DNA of 64,000 nucleotides from Streptomyces diastatochromogenes (lineage in GTDB: Bacteria; Actinomycetota; Actinomycetes; Streptomycetales; Streptomycetaceae), in assembly GCA_026913215.1 (NCBI GenBank), contig JAPTYK010000001.1:5394001-5458000 (forward strand), given 5' to 3'. The translations under genes and the position numbers were made by a program. The notes under the pieces were generated by a model, which saw nothing but the letters and a program-made list of their open reading frames with translations, had not been told where the DNA came from and did not search any database. Of the stretch, positions 39,999 through 48,420 are shown piece by piece; position 1 is the stretch's first letter, and the number at the start of each line of letters is the position of its first letter.

Positions 39999-41087
39999 AT
40001 GACGACGCCCACGATCGAGCTCAAGCCCTCCTCCAGCCCGCTGTCCGCCGCGGAGCGCGAGGCCATCCTGACCAACCCGGGATTCGGCCGCCACTTCACC
40101 GACCACATGGTCACCATCCGGTGGACCGAGGGCCGCGGCTGGCACGACGCCCAGCTCGTGCCGTACGGCCCGCTCTCCCTGGACCCCGCCACGAACGTCC
40201 TGCACTACGCGCAGGAGATCTTCGAGGGCCTGAAGGCCTACCGCCGCCCCGACGGCTCGGTCGCCACCTTCCGCCCCGACGCCAACGCCCGCCGCTTCCA
40301 GCGCTCCGCGCACCGCCTCGGCATGCCCGAGCTGCCCGTCGAGACCTTCGTCGAGGCCTGCGACGTGCTCGTCCGGCACGACGAGGCCTGGGTCCCGGCG
40401 CACGGCGGCGAGTCCTCGCTCTACCTGCGCCCGTTCATGATCGCGACCGAGGTCGGCCTCGGCGTCCGCCCGGCCAACGAGTACCTCTTCGTCGTCATCG
40501 CCTCCCCGGCCGGCCCGTACTTCCCCGGCGGCGTGAAGCCCGTCTCCATCTGGGCCTCCGAGGACCGCGTCCGTGCCGTCCCCGGCGGCATGGGCGACGC
40601 CAAGACCGGCGGCAACTACGCGGCCTCCCTGCTCGCGCAGGCCGAGGCGGCGGCCAAGGGCTGCGACCAGGTCTGCTACCTCGACGCGGTCGAGCACAAG
40701 TGGGTCGAGGAGCTCGGCGGCATGAACCTGTACTTCGTGTACGGGAACAAGATCGTCACCCCCACCCTCACCGGCTCCATCCTGGAGGGCATCACCCGCG
40801 ACTCCCTCCTCCAGCTCGCCAAGGACCTCGGCTACGAGCCCGAGGAGGGCCGCGTCTCCATCGACCAGTGGCAGGCCGACAGCGCGAACGGCACCCTCAC
40901 CGAGGTCTTCGCCTGCGGCACCGCCGCCGTCATCACCCCGGTCGGCACGGTCAAGTCCGCCCGGGGCGAGTGGCAGCAGTCGGGCGGCGAGCCCGGCGAG
41001 GTCACGATGAAGCTGCGCGAGGCGCTGCTCGCCATCCAGACCGGGAAGTCCGAGGACGTCCACGGCTGGATGCATAAGCTCGGCTAG
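39999..41087 (+). CDS. ilvE: Branched-chain amino acid aminotransferase
   Basis: A 362-residue fold-type IV PLP enzyme making the final transamination to Val, Leu and Ile. The Lys that binds PLP is in GDAKTGGNYAAS; YAQEIFEGLKAYRRPDG and YLRPFMIATE are further family marks. ATG at 39999 follows GGTGAAGGAC. Frame intact. Its stop is three bases from the stop of the convergent permease gene, with no hairpin visible between them. Confidence 0.97.
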   Translation: MTTPTIELKPSSSPLSAAEREAILTNPGFGRHFTDHMVTIRWTEGRGWHDAQLVPYGPLSLDPATNVLHYAQEIFEGLKAYRRPDGSVATFRPDANARRFQRSAHRLGMPELPVETFVEACDVLVRHDEAWVPAHGGESSLYLRPFMIATEVGLGVRPANEYLFVVIASPAGPYFPGGVKPVSIWASEDRVRAVPGGMGDAKTGGNYAASLLAQAEAAAKGCDQVCYLDAVEHKWVEELGGMNLYFVYGNKIVTPTLTGSILEGITRDSLLQLAKDLGYEPEEGRVSIDQWQADSANGTLTEVFACGTAAVITPVGTVKSARGEWQQSGGEPGEVTMKLREALLAIQTGKSEDVHGWMHKLG

Positions 41088-41090
41088 TCG

Positions 41091-42528
41091 TCACCGCACC
41101 GTCGGAGTCGTCGCTTCCCTCAGGGCTTCCGGGACCGTCGTCGCGGTCGCGGGAGCCCTGTTCGGCGTCAGGACGGCGTACAGCGCGCCGCCCACGATCC
41201 CCGAGAACACGAAGCTGCAGTCGATCCCGCCCGTCAGGGCGAGCAGCGGCCCCTCGTAGAGCGGCGTCGACACCGCGGCCAGGCCGACCGCCGCACCGAC
41301 CGCCCAGGAGACGGTGGCGCGCGGGTGCCAGCCCGCCGAGAACCAGTAGATCCCGCCGCGCGAGCGGTTGTTGAAGACCTGGAGCGCCTCCGGGTCGTAC
41401 ACGCCGCCGCAGCGCGCGTGCCCGATCAGGGTGATCACCGCCCACGGGGTGCCGATCGCGGTGAGCAGCAGCACGAACGAGGTCATCGCCGTCTGGGCGT
41501 CCGAGGCGAAGTGGCCGGCGAAGACGAAGGCCGTCGCCACCGCCGCGACCACGAGGGTGGCACGCGCGCGCGTGGCCTTCGGCAGGATCGCGTCGAGGTC
41601 GAGCCCCATCGAGTACAGCATCAGACCCGCGTTGCCGACGGAGCCGGCGGTGGCCGCGATCAGCAGCGGTACGAGGTACCAGACGGGCGACGCGGCGACG
41701 AGCGGGCCCGCGTACTCCAGGCCGCCGCGCGCCGCCAGGGCGGTGAAGGTGCCGAAGAGCTGCGGGACCAGCAGGCCCACGGTCAGGCCCAGGCAGGTGG
41801 CCCGCCACACGGTCTTCGGGCTGTGCCGCTCGGGGGAGACGTACCGGGTGTAGTCGCCCAGCAGGGTGATGAAGGCGACCGGTCCGCTGAGCCCCGCCGC
41901 GACGGCCGAGAGCAGCCAGGTCGGCCAGAAGGAGCCGAGCAGGTACGGGTGTGCGGCACCGCCGCCGTCGTGAAGTCCCCCGCGTAGGCGGCCACGCCGA
42001 TCGCGAGGAGCACCGTCATGCCGATCGCGAGCGCCTTGCTCAGCTTGAGCAGCAGCCGGTAGCCGTACACCGCGCCCACCACGGTGCAGGCGGCCAGGAC
42101 CGCGTAGACGACGGCATGGGCCGCGCCGCCGGTCGGCAGGCCGATCAGGCGGGCGAGCGTGCCCACCATCACGTCGCCGCCGATCCAGAGGGTCAGCGCG
42201 GTGTAGCCGAGGGAGAGCAGCAGCCCGACCACGGAGCCGACGAGCCGCCGCGGACGCCGAAGAAGGCGCCGGAGGAGGTGGAGAGGTTGGTCGCGGTCCG
42301 GAGGGACACGAGCGCGAGCGGGGAGGTGACCGCGACGCCGACGAGGGTGCCGGTGACGACCGAGGTCACCGAGGCCCAGAAGCCGAGTCCGAAGGAGACC
42401 GGCAGCCAGCCGAAGACGATCACCCCCAGACAGAGGTTGGATCCGAGCAGGATCGACACGAGGTCACGGGGGCCGCTGGTGCGTTCGGCCTCGGGGATGG
42501 TGTCGACTCCGCGCTGTTCTATCGCCAT
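41091..42528 (-). CDS. NCS1-family permease (cytosine/purine/allantoin type), two frameshifts
   Basis: A sodium or proton symporter of about 479 residues with 12 membrane helices. Family features include the early LGSNLCLGVIVFGWL helix, SPLALVSLRTATNLSTSSGAFFGVRG, and YTRYVSPERHSPKT after helix 5-6. Frameshifts near 42245 and 41940. ATG at 42528 follows GCAGGAGT. It is divergent from the urease-like genes, and a TTTAGAG..CTCAA element stands in front of each side, so the carrier probably imports the substrate handled by that cluster. NCS1 members carry nucleobases, allantoin, hydantoins or related ureides. Confidence 0.9.
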
Positions 42529-42558
42529 GGGGACTCCTGCGGGGGCGGGCGGGACTGT

Positions 42559-42645
42559 TTTAGAGCGCCGCTCAATGTGACCTAAGCCTGTCGGTGGCGT
42601 CAATGCTTGGAAGCGAGCGCCTCAACATTTAGAGTGTCACTCAAA
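42559..42645. promoter_or_regulatory. Two matching operators between permease and urease genes
   Basis: TTTAGAGCGCCGCTCAAT (42559-42576) and TTTAGAGTGTCACTCAAA (42628-42645) share the consensus TTTAGAGYGNCRCTCAAW. Each core is an 11-base palindrome (GAGCG-C-CGCTC and GAGTG-T-CACTC). The first is 31 bases from the permease start and the second 31 bases from the ureAB start, a symmetric arrangement that implies one regulator acting on both divergent promoters. Confidence 0.75.
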
Positions 42646-42675
42646 CGTGCCGCAATTGCAGGAGGTGTTTGGGGC

Positions 42676-43371
42676 GTGAGACTGACCCCACGGAACGCGA
42701 CCGGCTGCTTCTCTTCGGTGCCGCCGAGCTCGCCCGGGCCCGCCGGGCCAGGGGACTGCGGCTCAACGTGCCCGAGGCGACCGCGCTCATCGCGGACACC
42801 GTCTGCGAGGCGGCCCGTGACGGCAAGCGACTCGCCGAGGCGATCGAGGCGGCCCGCTCCGTCCTCGGCCCCGACGACGTCCTGCCCGGCGTCGCCGACG
42901 TGGTCACCGAGGTCCACGTCGAGGCCGTCTTCGACGACGGCTCCCGCCTCGCGGTCGTCTCCGCCCCGATCGGCGGGGCGGCCTGGGCGCCGAGGCGCCG
43001 GGCGCGCTGCTGCCCGGCCCCGGCCACCCGAGCGGGAACCCGCCGTCCGGCTGACCGTGCGGAACACGGCGACGGTCCCCGTGAGCGTCACCTCCCACTT
43101 CCACTTCTTCGAGGTCAACCCGCGCCTGGACTTCGACCGGGCCGCCGCCTACGGCATGCGGCTCGCCATCCCCGCCGGAGCCTCCTTCCGCTTCGACCCG
43201 GGCGGCGAGGCCGAGGTCGGGCTCGTGCCGATCGGCGGCGCCCGCGTCGCCATCGGCTTCGCCGGCCTGGTCGACGGCCCGCTGGACGCGCCCGGCGCGA
43301 AGGAAGAGGCCCTGCGCCGCGCCGCCGCCTGCGGCTACCTGGGAGTTCCGTCCGACGAGAAGGACGACTGA
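42676..43371 (+). CDS. Fused urease gamma-beta subunit (two frameshifts)
   Basis: About 232 residues joining urease gamma (UreA) and beta (UreB) in one chain. The gamma part has RDRLLLFGAAELARARRARGLRLNVPEA and LPGVADVVTEVHVEAVFDDGS; the beta part has VTSHFHFFEVNPRLDFDRAAAYGMRL and the ending VDGPLDAPG. Frameshifts near 42690 (expected LTPTERDR) and 43000. GTG at 42676 follows GGAGG. The stop overlaps the alpha-subunit start by one base. Such fusions occur in actinobacteria and Helicobacter. Its partner here is a divergent alpha subunit, so urease activity is not assured. Confidence 0.88.
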   Translation: MRLTPRNATGCFSSVPPSSPGPAGPGDCGSTCPRRPRSSRTPSARRPVTASDSPRRSRRPAPSSAPTTSCPASPTWSPRSTSRPSSTTAPASRSSPPRSAGRPGRRGAGRAAARPRPPEREPAVRLTVRNTATVPVSVTSHFHFFEVNPRLDFDRAAAYGMRLAIPAGASFRFDPGGEAEVGLVPIGGARVAIGFAGLVDGPLDAPGAKEEALRRAAACGYLGVPSDEKDD

Positions 43372-45053
43372 TGGATCCGTACGAGTACGCGTCCGTGCAC
43401 GGCCCCCGCGCCGGCGACCGGGTCGTCCTGGGCGACTCCGGGCTCGTCGTCCGCGTGGAGTCGGACGCGCAGAAGCCCGGCGACGAGTTCCTGGCCGGCT
43501 TCGGCAAGACCGCCCGCGACGGCCTCCACCTCAAGGCCGCCGCCGTCCGCGAGACCTGCGACGTCGTCATCAGCAACGTGCTGGTCATCGACGCCGTGCA
43601 GGGCATCCGCAAGGTGTCCATCGGCATCCGCGAGGGCCGGATCCACGCGATCGGGCGGGCCGGGAACCCCGACACCCTCGACGGCGTCGACGTCGTCGTC
43701 GGCACCGGCACCTCGATCGTCTCCGGCGAGGGCCTCATCGCCACCGCCGGAGCCGTCGACACCCACGTCCACCTGCTCTCGCCCCGCATCATGGAGGCCT
43801 CGCTCGCGAGCGGCGTCACCACGATCATCGGCCAGGAGTTCGGCCCCGTCTGGGGCGTCGGCGTCAACTCGCCCTGGGCCCTCAAGCACGCCTTCGGCGC
43901 CTTCGACGCCTGGCCGGTCAACATCGGCTTCCTGGCCCGCGGCTCCTCCTCGGACCCGGCACCGCTGGTCGAGGCCCTCGCCGAGGGCGGCGCCTCCGGC
44001 TTCAAGGTCCACGAGGACATGGGCGCCCACACGAGGGCCCTCGACACGGCCCTGCGGGTCGCCGAGGAGCACGACGTCCAGGTCGCCCTGCACTCGGACG
44101 GCCTGAACGAGTGCCTCTCCGTCGAGGACACCCTGAAGGTGCTGGACGGCCGCACGATCCACGCCTTCCACATCGAGGGCTGCGGCGGCGGGCACGTCCC
44201 CAACGTCCTGAAGATGGCGGGCGTGCCGAACGTCATCGGCTCCTCCACCAACCCCACCCTGCCCTTCGGCCGCGACGCGGTCGCCGAGCACTACGGGATG
44301 ATCGTCTCCGTCCACGACCTGAAGACCGACCTCCCGGGCGACGCCGCCATGGCGCGCGACCGGATCCGGGCCGGGACGATGGGCGCGGAGGACGTCCTGC
44401 ACGACCTCGGCGCGATCGGGATCACCTCCTCCGACGCGCAGGGGATGGGAAGGGCCGGCGAGACCGTACGCCGGACCTTCGCCATGGCCGGGAAGATGAA
44501 GGCCGAGCTGGGCCCGATGGAGGGCGACGGCGCGCACGACGACAACGCGCGCGTGCTGCGCTACATCGCCAAGCTCACCATCAACCCGGCGATCGCCCAC
44601 GGCCTCGCGCACGAGATCGGCTCGATCGAGGTCGGGAAGATGGCCGACATCGTGCTCTGGCGACCGGAGTACTTCGGCGCCAAGCCGCAGATGGTCATCA
44701 AGAACGGCTTCCCCGCGTGGGGGGTCGTGGGCGATCCGAACGCCGCCACCGACACCTGCCAACCGCTCGTGCTCGGGCCGCTGTTCGGCGCGCACGGCGC
44801 CGCGCCCGCGGACCTCTCCGTCGCGTTCGTCGCGCGGGCCGCCGTGGACCTCGGCTCCGACGTCCTGCCGACCCGCCGCCGCCGGGTGGCCGTACGGAAC
44901 ACCCGTGGCATCGGCCCGGCCGACCTGCGGTTCAACTCCCGCATCGGCGACGTGCGGGTCGACGGCCGGACCGGCCTCGTCTCGCTCGACGGCTCCCCGA
45001 TCCGCTCCGAGGCGGCCCAGTCCGTCTCCCTCAACCGCCTCTACTTCCTCTAG
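43371..45053 (+). CDS. Divergent urease alpha subunit homologue
   Basis: A 560-residue nickel amidohydrolase-fold protein. All metal and catalytic residues expected from K. aerogenes UreC can be placed: His132/His134 (VDTHVHL), the carbamylated Lys212 and His214 (SGFKVHED), His241 (ALHSDGLNE), His275 (CGGGHVP), Asp355 (TSSDAQGMG), Arg331 and the flap His315. But the flap reads IVSVHDL instead of MVCHHL, so the flap Cys is Val and the next His is Asp, and the conserved loop GTGPAAGT..TTCTPGPW is replaced by GQEFGPVWGVGVNSPW. No ureD, ureE, ureF or ureG is present nearby. Substrate may be urea or another ureido compound. Confidence 0.88.
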   Translation: MDPYEYASVHGPRAGDRVVLGDSGLVVRVESDAQKPGDEFLAGFGKTARDGLHLKAAAVRETCDVVISNVLVIDAVQGIRKVSIGIREGRIHAIGRAGNPDTLDGVDVVVGTGTSIVSGEGLIATAGAVDTHVHLLSPRIMEASLASGVTTIIGQEFGPVWGVGVNSPWALKHAFGAFDAWPVNIGFLARGSSSDPAPLVEALAEGGASGFKVHEDMGAHTRALDTALRVAEEHDVQVALHSDGLNECLSVEDTLKVLDGRTIHAFHIEGCGGGHVPNVLKMAGVPNVIGSSTNPTLPFGRDAVAEHYGMIVSVHDLKTDLPGDAAMARDRIRAGTMGAEDVLHDLGAIGITSSDAQGMGRAGETVRRTFAMAGKMKAELGPMEGDGAHDDNARVLRYIAKLTINPAIAHGLAHEIGSIEVGKMADIVLWRPEYFGAKPQMVIKNGFPAWGVVGDPNAATDTCQPLVLGPLFGAHGAAPADLSVAFVARAAVDLGSDVLPTRRRRVAVRNTRGIGPADLRFNSRIGDVRVDGRTGLVSLDGSPIRSEAAQSVSLNRLYFL

Positions 45054-45061
45054 GACCCACC

Positions 45062-46078
45062 ATGACCTTCCGCATGCCCGCCGAGTGGACGCCGCACGAG
45101 CGCACCTGGATGGCCTGGCCCGGCCCCAACCCCACCTTCACCGACGAGCGGGAGCTCACCGAGGCCCGCGAGGCCTGGGCGGCGGTGGCCCGCACCGTCC
45201 GCCGCTTCGAGCCGGTGACCGTGGTCGTCGCCCCCGGCGACGCCGACTCGGCCCGCGCGCTCCTCGGCCCGGACATCGACCTGGTCGAGCGCGAGCTCGA
45301 CGACGCCTGGATGCGGGACATCGGCCCGACCTTCGTCACCGACGGCACCGAACTCGCCGCCGTGGACTGGGTCTTCAACGGCTGGGGCGCCCAGGACTGG
45401 GCCCGCTGGGAGCACGACTCCAAGATCGCCCGCCACGTCGCGGACGTCGCGGGAGTCCCCGTGCACTCCTCCCCCCTCGTCAACGAGGGCGGCGCGATCC
45501 ACGTCGACGGCGAGGGCACGGTCCTCCTCACCGACACCGTCCAGCTCGGCTCCGGCCGGAACCCCGAGTGGACCCGCCAGCAGGTCGAGGAGGAGATCCA
45601 CGCCCGGCTCGGCACCACCAAGGCCATCTGGCTGCCCCACGGCCTCGCCGGCGACTACGGCCTCTACGGCACCCAGGGCCACGTCGACATCGTCGCCGCC
45701 TTCGCCCGCCCCGGCACGGTCCTCGTCCACAGCCAGCAGGACCCGGCCCACCCCGACTACGAGCGCTCCAAGATGTACGTGAGCATCCTCCGAGGCCAGA
45801 CCGACGCCCAGGGCCGCCCCCTGGAGGTCATCGAGGTCCCCGCCCCCACCGTCCTCAAGGACGAGGAGGGCGACTGGGTCGACTACTCCTACATCAACCA
45901 CTACCTCTGCAACGACGGCGTCGTCCTCTGCTCCTTCGACGACCCCCACGACGAGGTCGCCGCCGAGATCTTCCGCCGCCTCTTCCCCGAGCGCGAGGTC
46001 GTCCTGACCGACGCCCGCACGATCTTCGCGAGCGGCGGCGGCATCCACTGCATCACGCAGCAGCAGCCGGCGGTCTGA
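45062..46078 (+). CDS. aguA: Agmatine deiminase
   Basis: A 338-residue guanidino-group-modifying enzyme converting agmatine to N-carbamoylputrescine and ammonia. Family motifs and active-site residues: DDAWMRDIGPTF, VNEGGAIHVDG, YGTQGHVDI and the nucleophile Cys in SGGGIHCITQQQP. ATG at 45062 lies eight bases after the urease alpha stop, so they form one operon. Intact frame. The next pathway enzyme, N-carbamoylputrescine amidohydrolase (AguB), is not in the window, which makes the neighbouring urease-like complex an interesting candidate for handling a carbamoyl product. Confidence 0.92.
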   Translation: MTFRMPAEWTPHERTWMAWPGPNPTFTDERELTEAREAWAAVARTVRRFEPVTVVVAPGDADSARALLGPDIDLVERELDDAWMRDIGPTFVTDGTELAAVDWVFNGWGAQDWARWEHDSKIARHVADVAGVPVHSSPLVNEGGAIHVDGEGTVLLTDTVQLGSGRNPEWTRQQVEEEIHARLGTTKAIWLPHGLAGDYGLYGTQGHVDIVAAFARPGTVLVHSQQDPAHPDYERSKMYVSILRGQTDAQGRPLEVIEVPAPTVLKDEEGDWVDYSYINHYLCNDGVVLCSFDDPHDEVAAEIFRRLFPEREVVLTDARTIFASGGGIHCITQQQPAV

Positions 46079-46121
46079 GGCGGCCCGAAGGCGCCGGCGG
46101 GGGGTGGGGTAGAACATAAGG

Positions 46122-46753
46122 GTGAGTCAGAGCAGCAACCCGACCCCTCCCAGCCCCGCCGCCGCAACCAGGCCGCCCCTCCCCGCGAGGACGTTCTCGC
46201 CGCCGCCATGGACACCATCGCCGAGCGCGGGCTCGACGGGCTCACGATGGCCGGGCTCGGGCGGCAGGTGGGGATGAGCAGTGGGCATCTCCTGTACTAC
46301 TTCCGGACCAAGGACGAGCTGCTGCTGCAGACGCTGGAGTGGAGCGAGGGGAGGCTCGGGGCGGAGCGCAGTGCGTTGCTGTCGCGGCCGGGGACGGTGC
46401 GGGAGCGGCTGGACGGGTACGTGGACGTGTACGTGCCGGACGGGCCGAGGGATCCGCACTGGACCCTCTGGCTGGAGGTCTGGAACCGGTCGCAGAACGC
46501 GGACGAGGACGCCCGTGCCCGGCAGGCGGCCATCGAGGGGGCCTGGCACCGGGACCTGGCCGCGATCCTCGCCGAGGGGGTCTCGCGGGGGGAGTTCCGG
46601 GCCGTCGACCCGGACCGGTTCGCCACCCGGATGAGGGCCCTGCTCGACGGCTTCAGCGTGCACGTCGCCGTCGGGATCCCGGGCACGGGGCGGGAGCAAG
46701 TCCTCGCACATGTACGGGAGTTCATCGAGCAGGAGCTGCTGGCGCGACCGTAA
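46122..46753 (+). CDS. TetR-family regulator (N-terminus frameshifted)
   Basis: A repressor of about 210 residues. HTH: TIAERGLDGLTMAGLGRQVGMSSGHLLYYFRTKDELL. The ligand domain is of the BetI-like TetR_C_6 type (WTLWLEVWNRSQ, GLDGFSVHV-like ending). The intact frame begins at ATG 46208 but lacks the first helix; a one-base shift near 46165 links it to a GTG at 46122 and gives the expected REDVLAAAMD. It follows the permease/urease/agmatine deiminase cluster and precedes an MFS carrier, so it is the best candidate to bind the TTTAGAG operators or to control the carrier. Confidence 0.85.
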
Positions 46754-46827
46754 GGCACGTAGTACACCCGATCGTTGCGGGGTGCGCCCTTGTTGCTGCC
46801 GGGCTTCCTCCGGCACGGTTCCTGCCC

Positions 46828-48138
46828 ATGGGACGAGAGCACTGGAAGAAGATCTGGGTCGGTTCGGCGGGCAACATGGTCGAGTGGTTCGACTGGTTCG
46901 TGTACGCGAGCTTCGCCCCCTACTTCGCGGGGGCCTTCTTCCCGGAGGGCGACGACACCGCCAAGCTCATGAACACCGCCGGCATCTTCGCCGTCGGCTT
47001 CTTCATGCGCCCGGTCGGCGGCTGGCTCCTCGGCCGGGTCGGCGACCGGAGGGGACGGAAGGCCGCGCTCACCCTCACGGTGACGCTGATGTCCGCCTCC
47101 GCCGTCCTGATCGCGGTCGCGCCCACGTACGCCGTCGCCGGATACGGCGGCGCCGTCGTCCTCCTGCTCGCCCGGCTCCTCCAGGGCCTCTCCGTCGGCG
47201 GCGAGTACGCGGCCAGCGCCACCTACCTCACCGAGGCCTCCGCGCCGGAGCACCGGGGCTTCGCCTCCAGCTTCCAGTACGTGTCGATGACCGCCGGGCA
47301 GATCCTCGGCCTCGGCCTGCTGCTCGGCCTCCAGCACACCCTGTCCGACCGGGCCCTGCACGCCTGGGGCTGGCGCGTCCCCTTCGTCGTCGGCGCCCTC
47401 GGCGCGGCCGTCGTCTTCTACCTGCGGCGGAACATGCTGGAGACCGAGGTGTACGAGGAGACCGGCGCCGACCGGGCCGACCGCGGCACCCTCAGGGCCC
47501 TGTGGGCGCACAGGCGGGAGGCCTTCCTCGTCGTCGCGCTCACCATGGGCGGGACCGTGGCGTACTACACGTACACCACCTACCTCACCAAGTACCTGTC
47601 GAACTCCGCCGGGCTGCCCAAGCCGACCGCCACCCTGGTCTCCCTCTGCGCCCTCGTCGTCTTCGCCTGCCTCCAGCCGCTCGCCGGCCGGCTCTCCGAC
47701 CGCATCGGCCGCCGCCCGCTGCTCATCACCTTCGCGGTCGGCTCCACCCTCCTCACCGTCCCGATCCTGACGATGCTGCGGCACGCGGGCTCCTTCTGGC
47801 CCGCCCTCGGCCTCTCGCTCCTCGCCCTGGTCGTCGTCACCGGCTACACCTCCATCAACGCCTGCGTGAAGGCCGAGCTCTTCCCCACCGGCATCCGCGC
47901 CCTCGGCGTCGCCCTGCCGTACGCGATCGCCAACGCCCTGTTCGGCGGCACCGCCGAGTACGTGGCGCTCTGGTTCAAGGACGCCGGGATCGAGGCGGGC
48001 TTCTCCTGGTACGTGGCGGGCTGCGCGGCCGTCTCGCTGGTCGTCTACCTCACGATGCGGGAGACCCGCGACATCGACCTGGGCCGCGTCGGCACCGCTC
48101 CGACCGGCCCGAAACGAGATCGACTGCCCGTATCGTGA
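46828..48138 (+). CDS. MFS transporter, metabolite:proton symporter type
   Basis: A 436-residue carrier with 12 membrane helices, close to the MHS subfamily (citrate, ketoglutarate and betaine symporters). Signatures: NMVEWFDWFVYASFAPYF, GRVGDRRGRKAAL in the first loop, LLQGLSVGGEYAAS, and GRLSDRIGRRPLL in the second half. ATG at 46828. Frame intact. Codirectional with the TetR gene 74 bases upstream, with a CACCC/GGGTG repeat in between; likely regulated by it. Substrate possibly an organic acid. Confidence 0.93.
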   Translation: MGREHWKKIWVGSAGNMVEWFDWFVYASFAPYFAGAFFPEGDDTAKLMNTAGIFAVGFFMRPVGGWLLGRVGDRRGRKAALTLTVTLMSASAVLIAVAPTYAVAGYGGAVVLLLARLLQGLSVGGEYAASATYLTEASAPEHRGFASSFQYVSMTAGQILGLGLLLGLQHTLSDRALHAWGWRVPFVVGALGAAVVFYLRRNMLETEVYEETGADRADRGTLRALWAHRREAFLVVALTMGGTVAYYTYTTYLTKYLSNSAGLPKPTATLVSLCALVVFACLQPLAGRLSDRIGRRPLLITFAVGSTLLTVPILTMLRHAGSFWPALGLSLLALVVVTGYTSINACVKAELFPTGIRALGVALPYAIANALFGGTAEYVALWFKDAGIEAGFSWYVAGCAAVSLVVYLTMRETRDIDLGRVGTAPTGPKRDRLPVS

Positions 48139-48181
48139 GACCCCCGTCCCCCGGGAACGGGACCTGTGTCAGACTTCCGGC

Positions 48182-48238
48182 GTGCTTGCTACCACGATGA
48201 TTATCGGCAGCGGCGCGCCGGTCCGCAGTGGCCACTGA
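48182..48238 (+). CDS. Possible cimA leader peptide
   Basis: An 18-residue reading frame from GTG: MLATTMIIGSGAPVRSGH. It holds adjacent Ile codons (ATT ATC), the amino acid whose pathway cimA serves, plus Leu (CTT), and is followed 55 bases later by a terminator hairpin and then cimA. The layout mirrors the ilvB leader. The ribosome site is weak and the start could be the ATG at 48197, so certainty is moderate. Confidence 0.6.
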   Translation: MLATTMIIGSGAPVRSGH

Positions 48239-48292
48239 GACGCGGTACGACCCCCGCGGCAGTGGACACCGTGCCCCAGACCCGCGCGCAGA

Positions 48293-48318
48293 CCTCTCGC
48301 ACCCGCGAGGGGTTTTTT
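48293..48318 (+). terminator. Attenuator terminator before cimA
   Basis: CCTCTCGC-ACCC-GCGAGGGG followed by TTTTTTCGTTTT. It sits between the leader frame and cimA, and its 3' arm and T run (CGAGGGGTTTTTT) closely match those of the ilvB attenuator. Confidence 0.82.
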
Positions 48319-48420
48319 CGTTTTCCGGCCCCACCCACGCCGGGAACGGACGACGCGTGAGAATGGGGGCAAGTGGATCCATACCTTCCGGAGCCACATC
48401 CGACAGGAGCCATCACAGCC

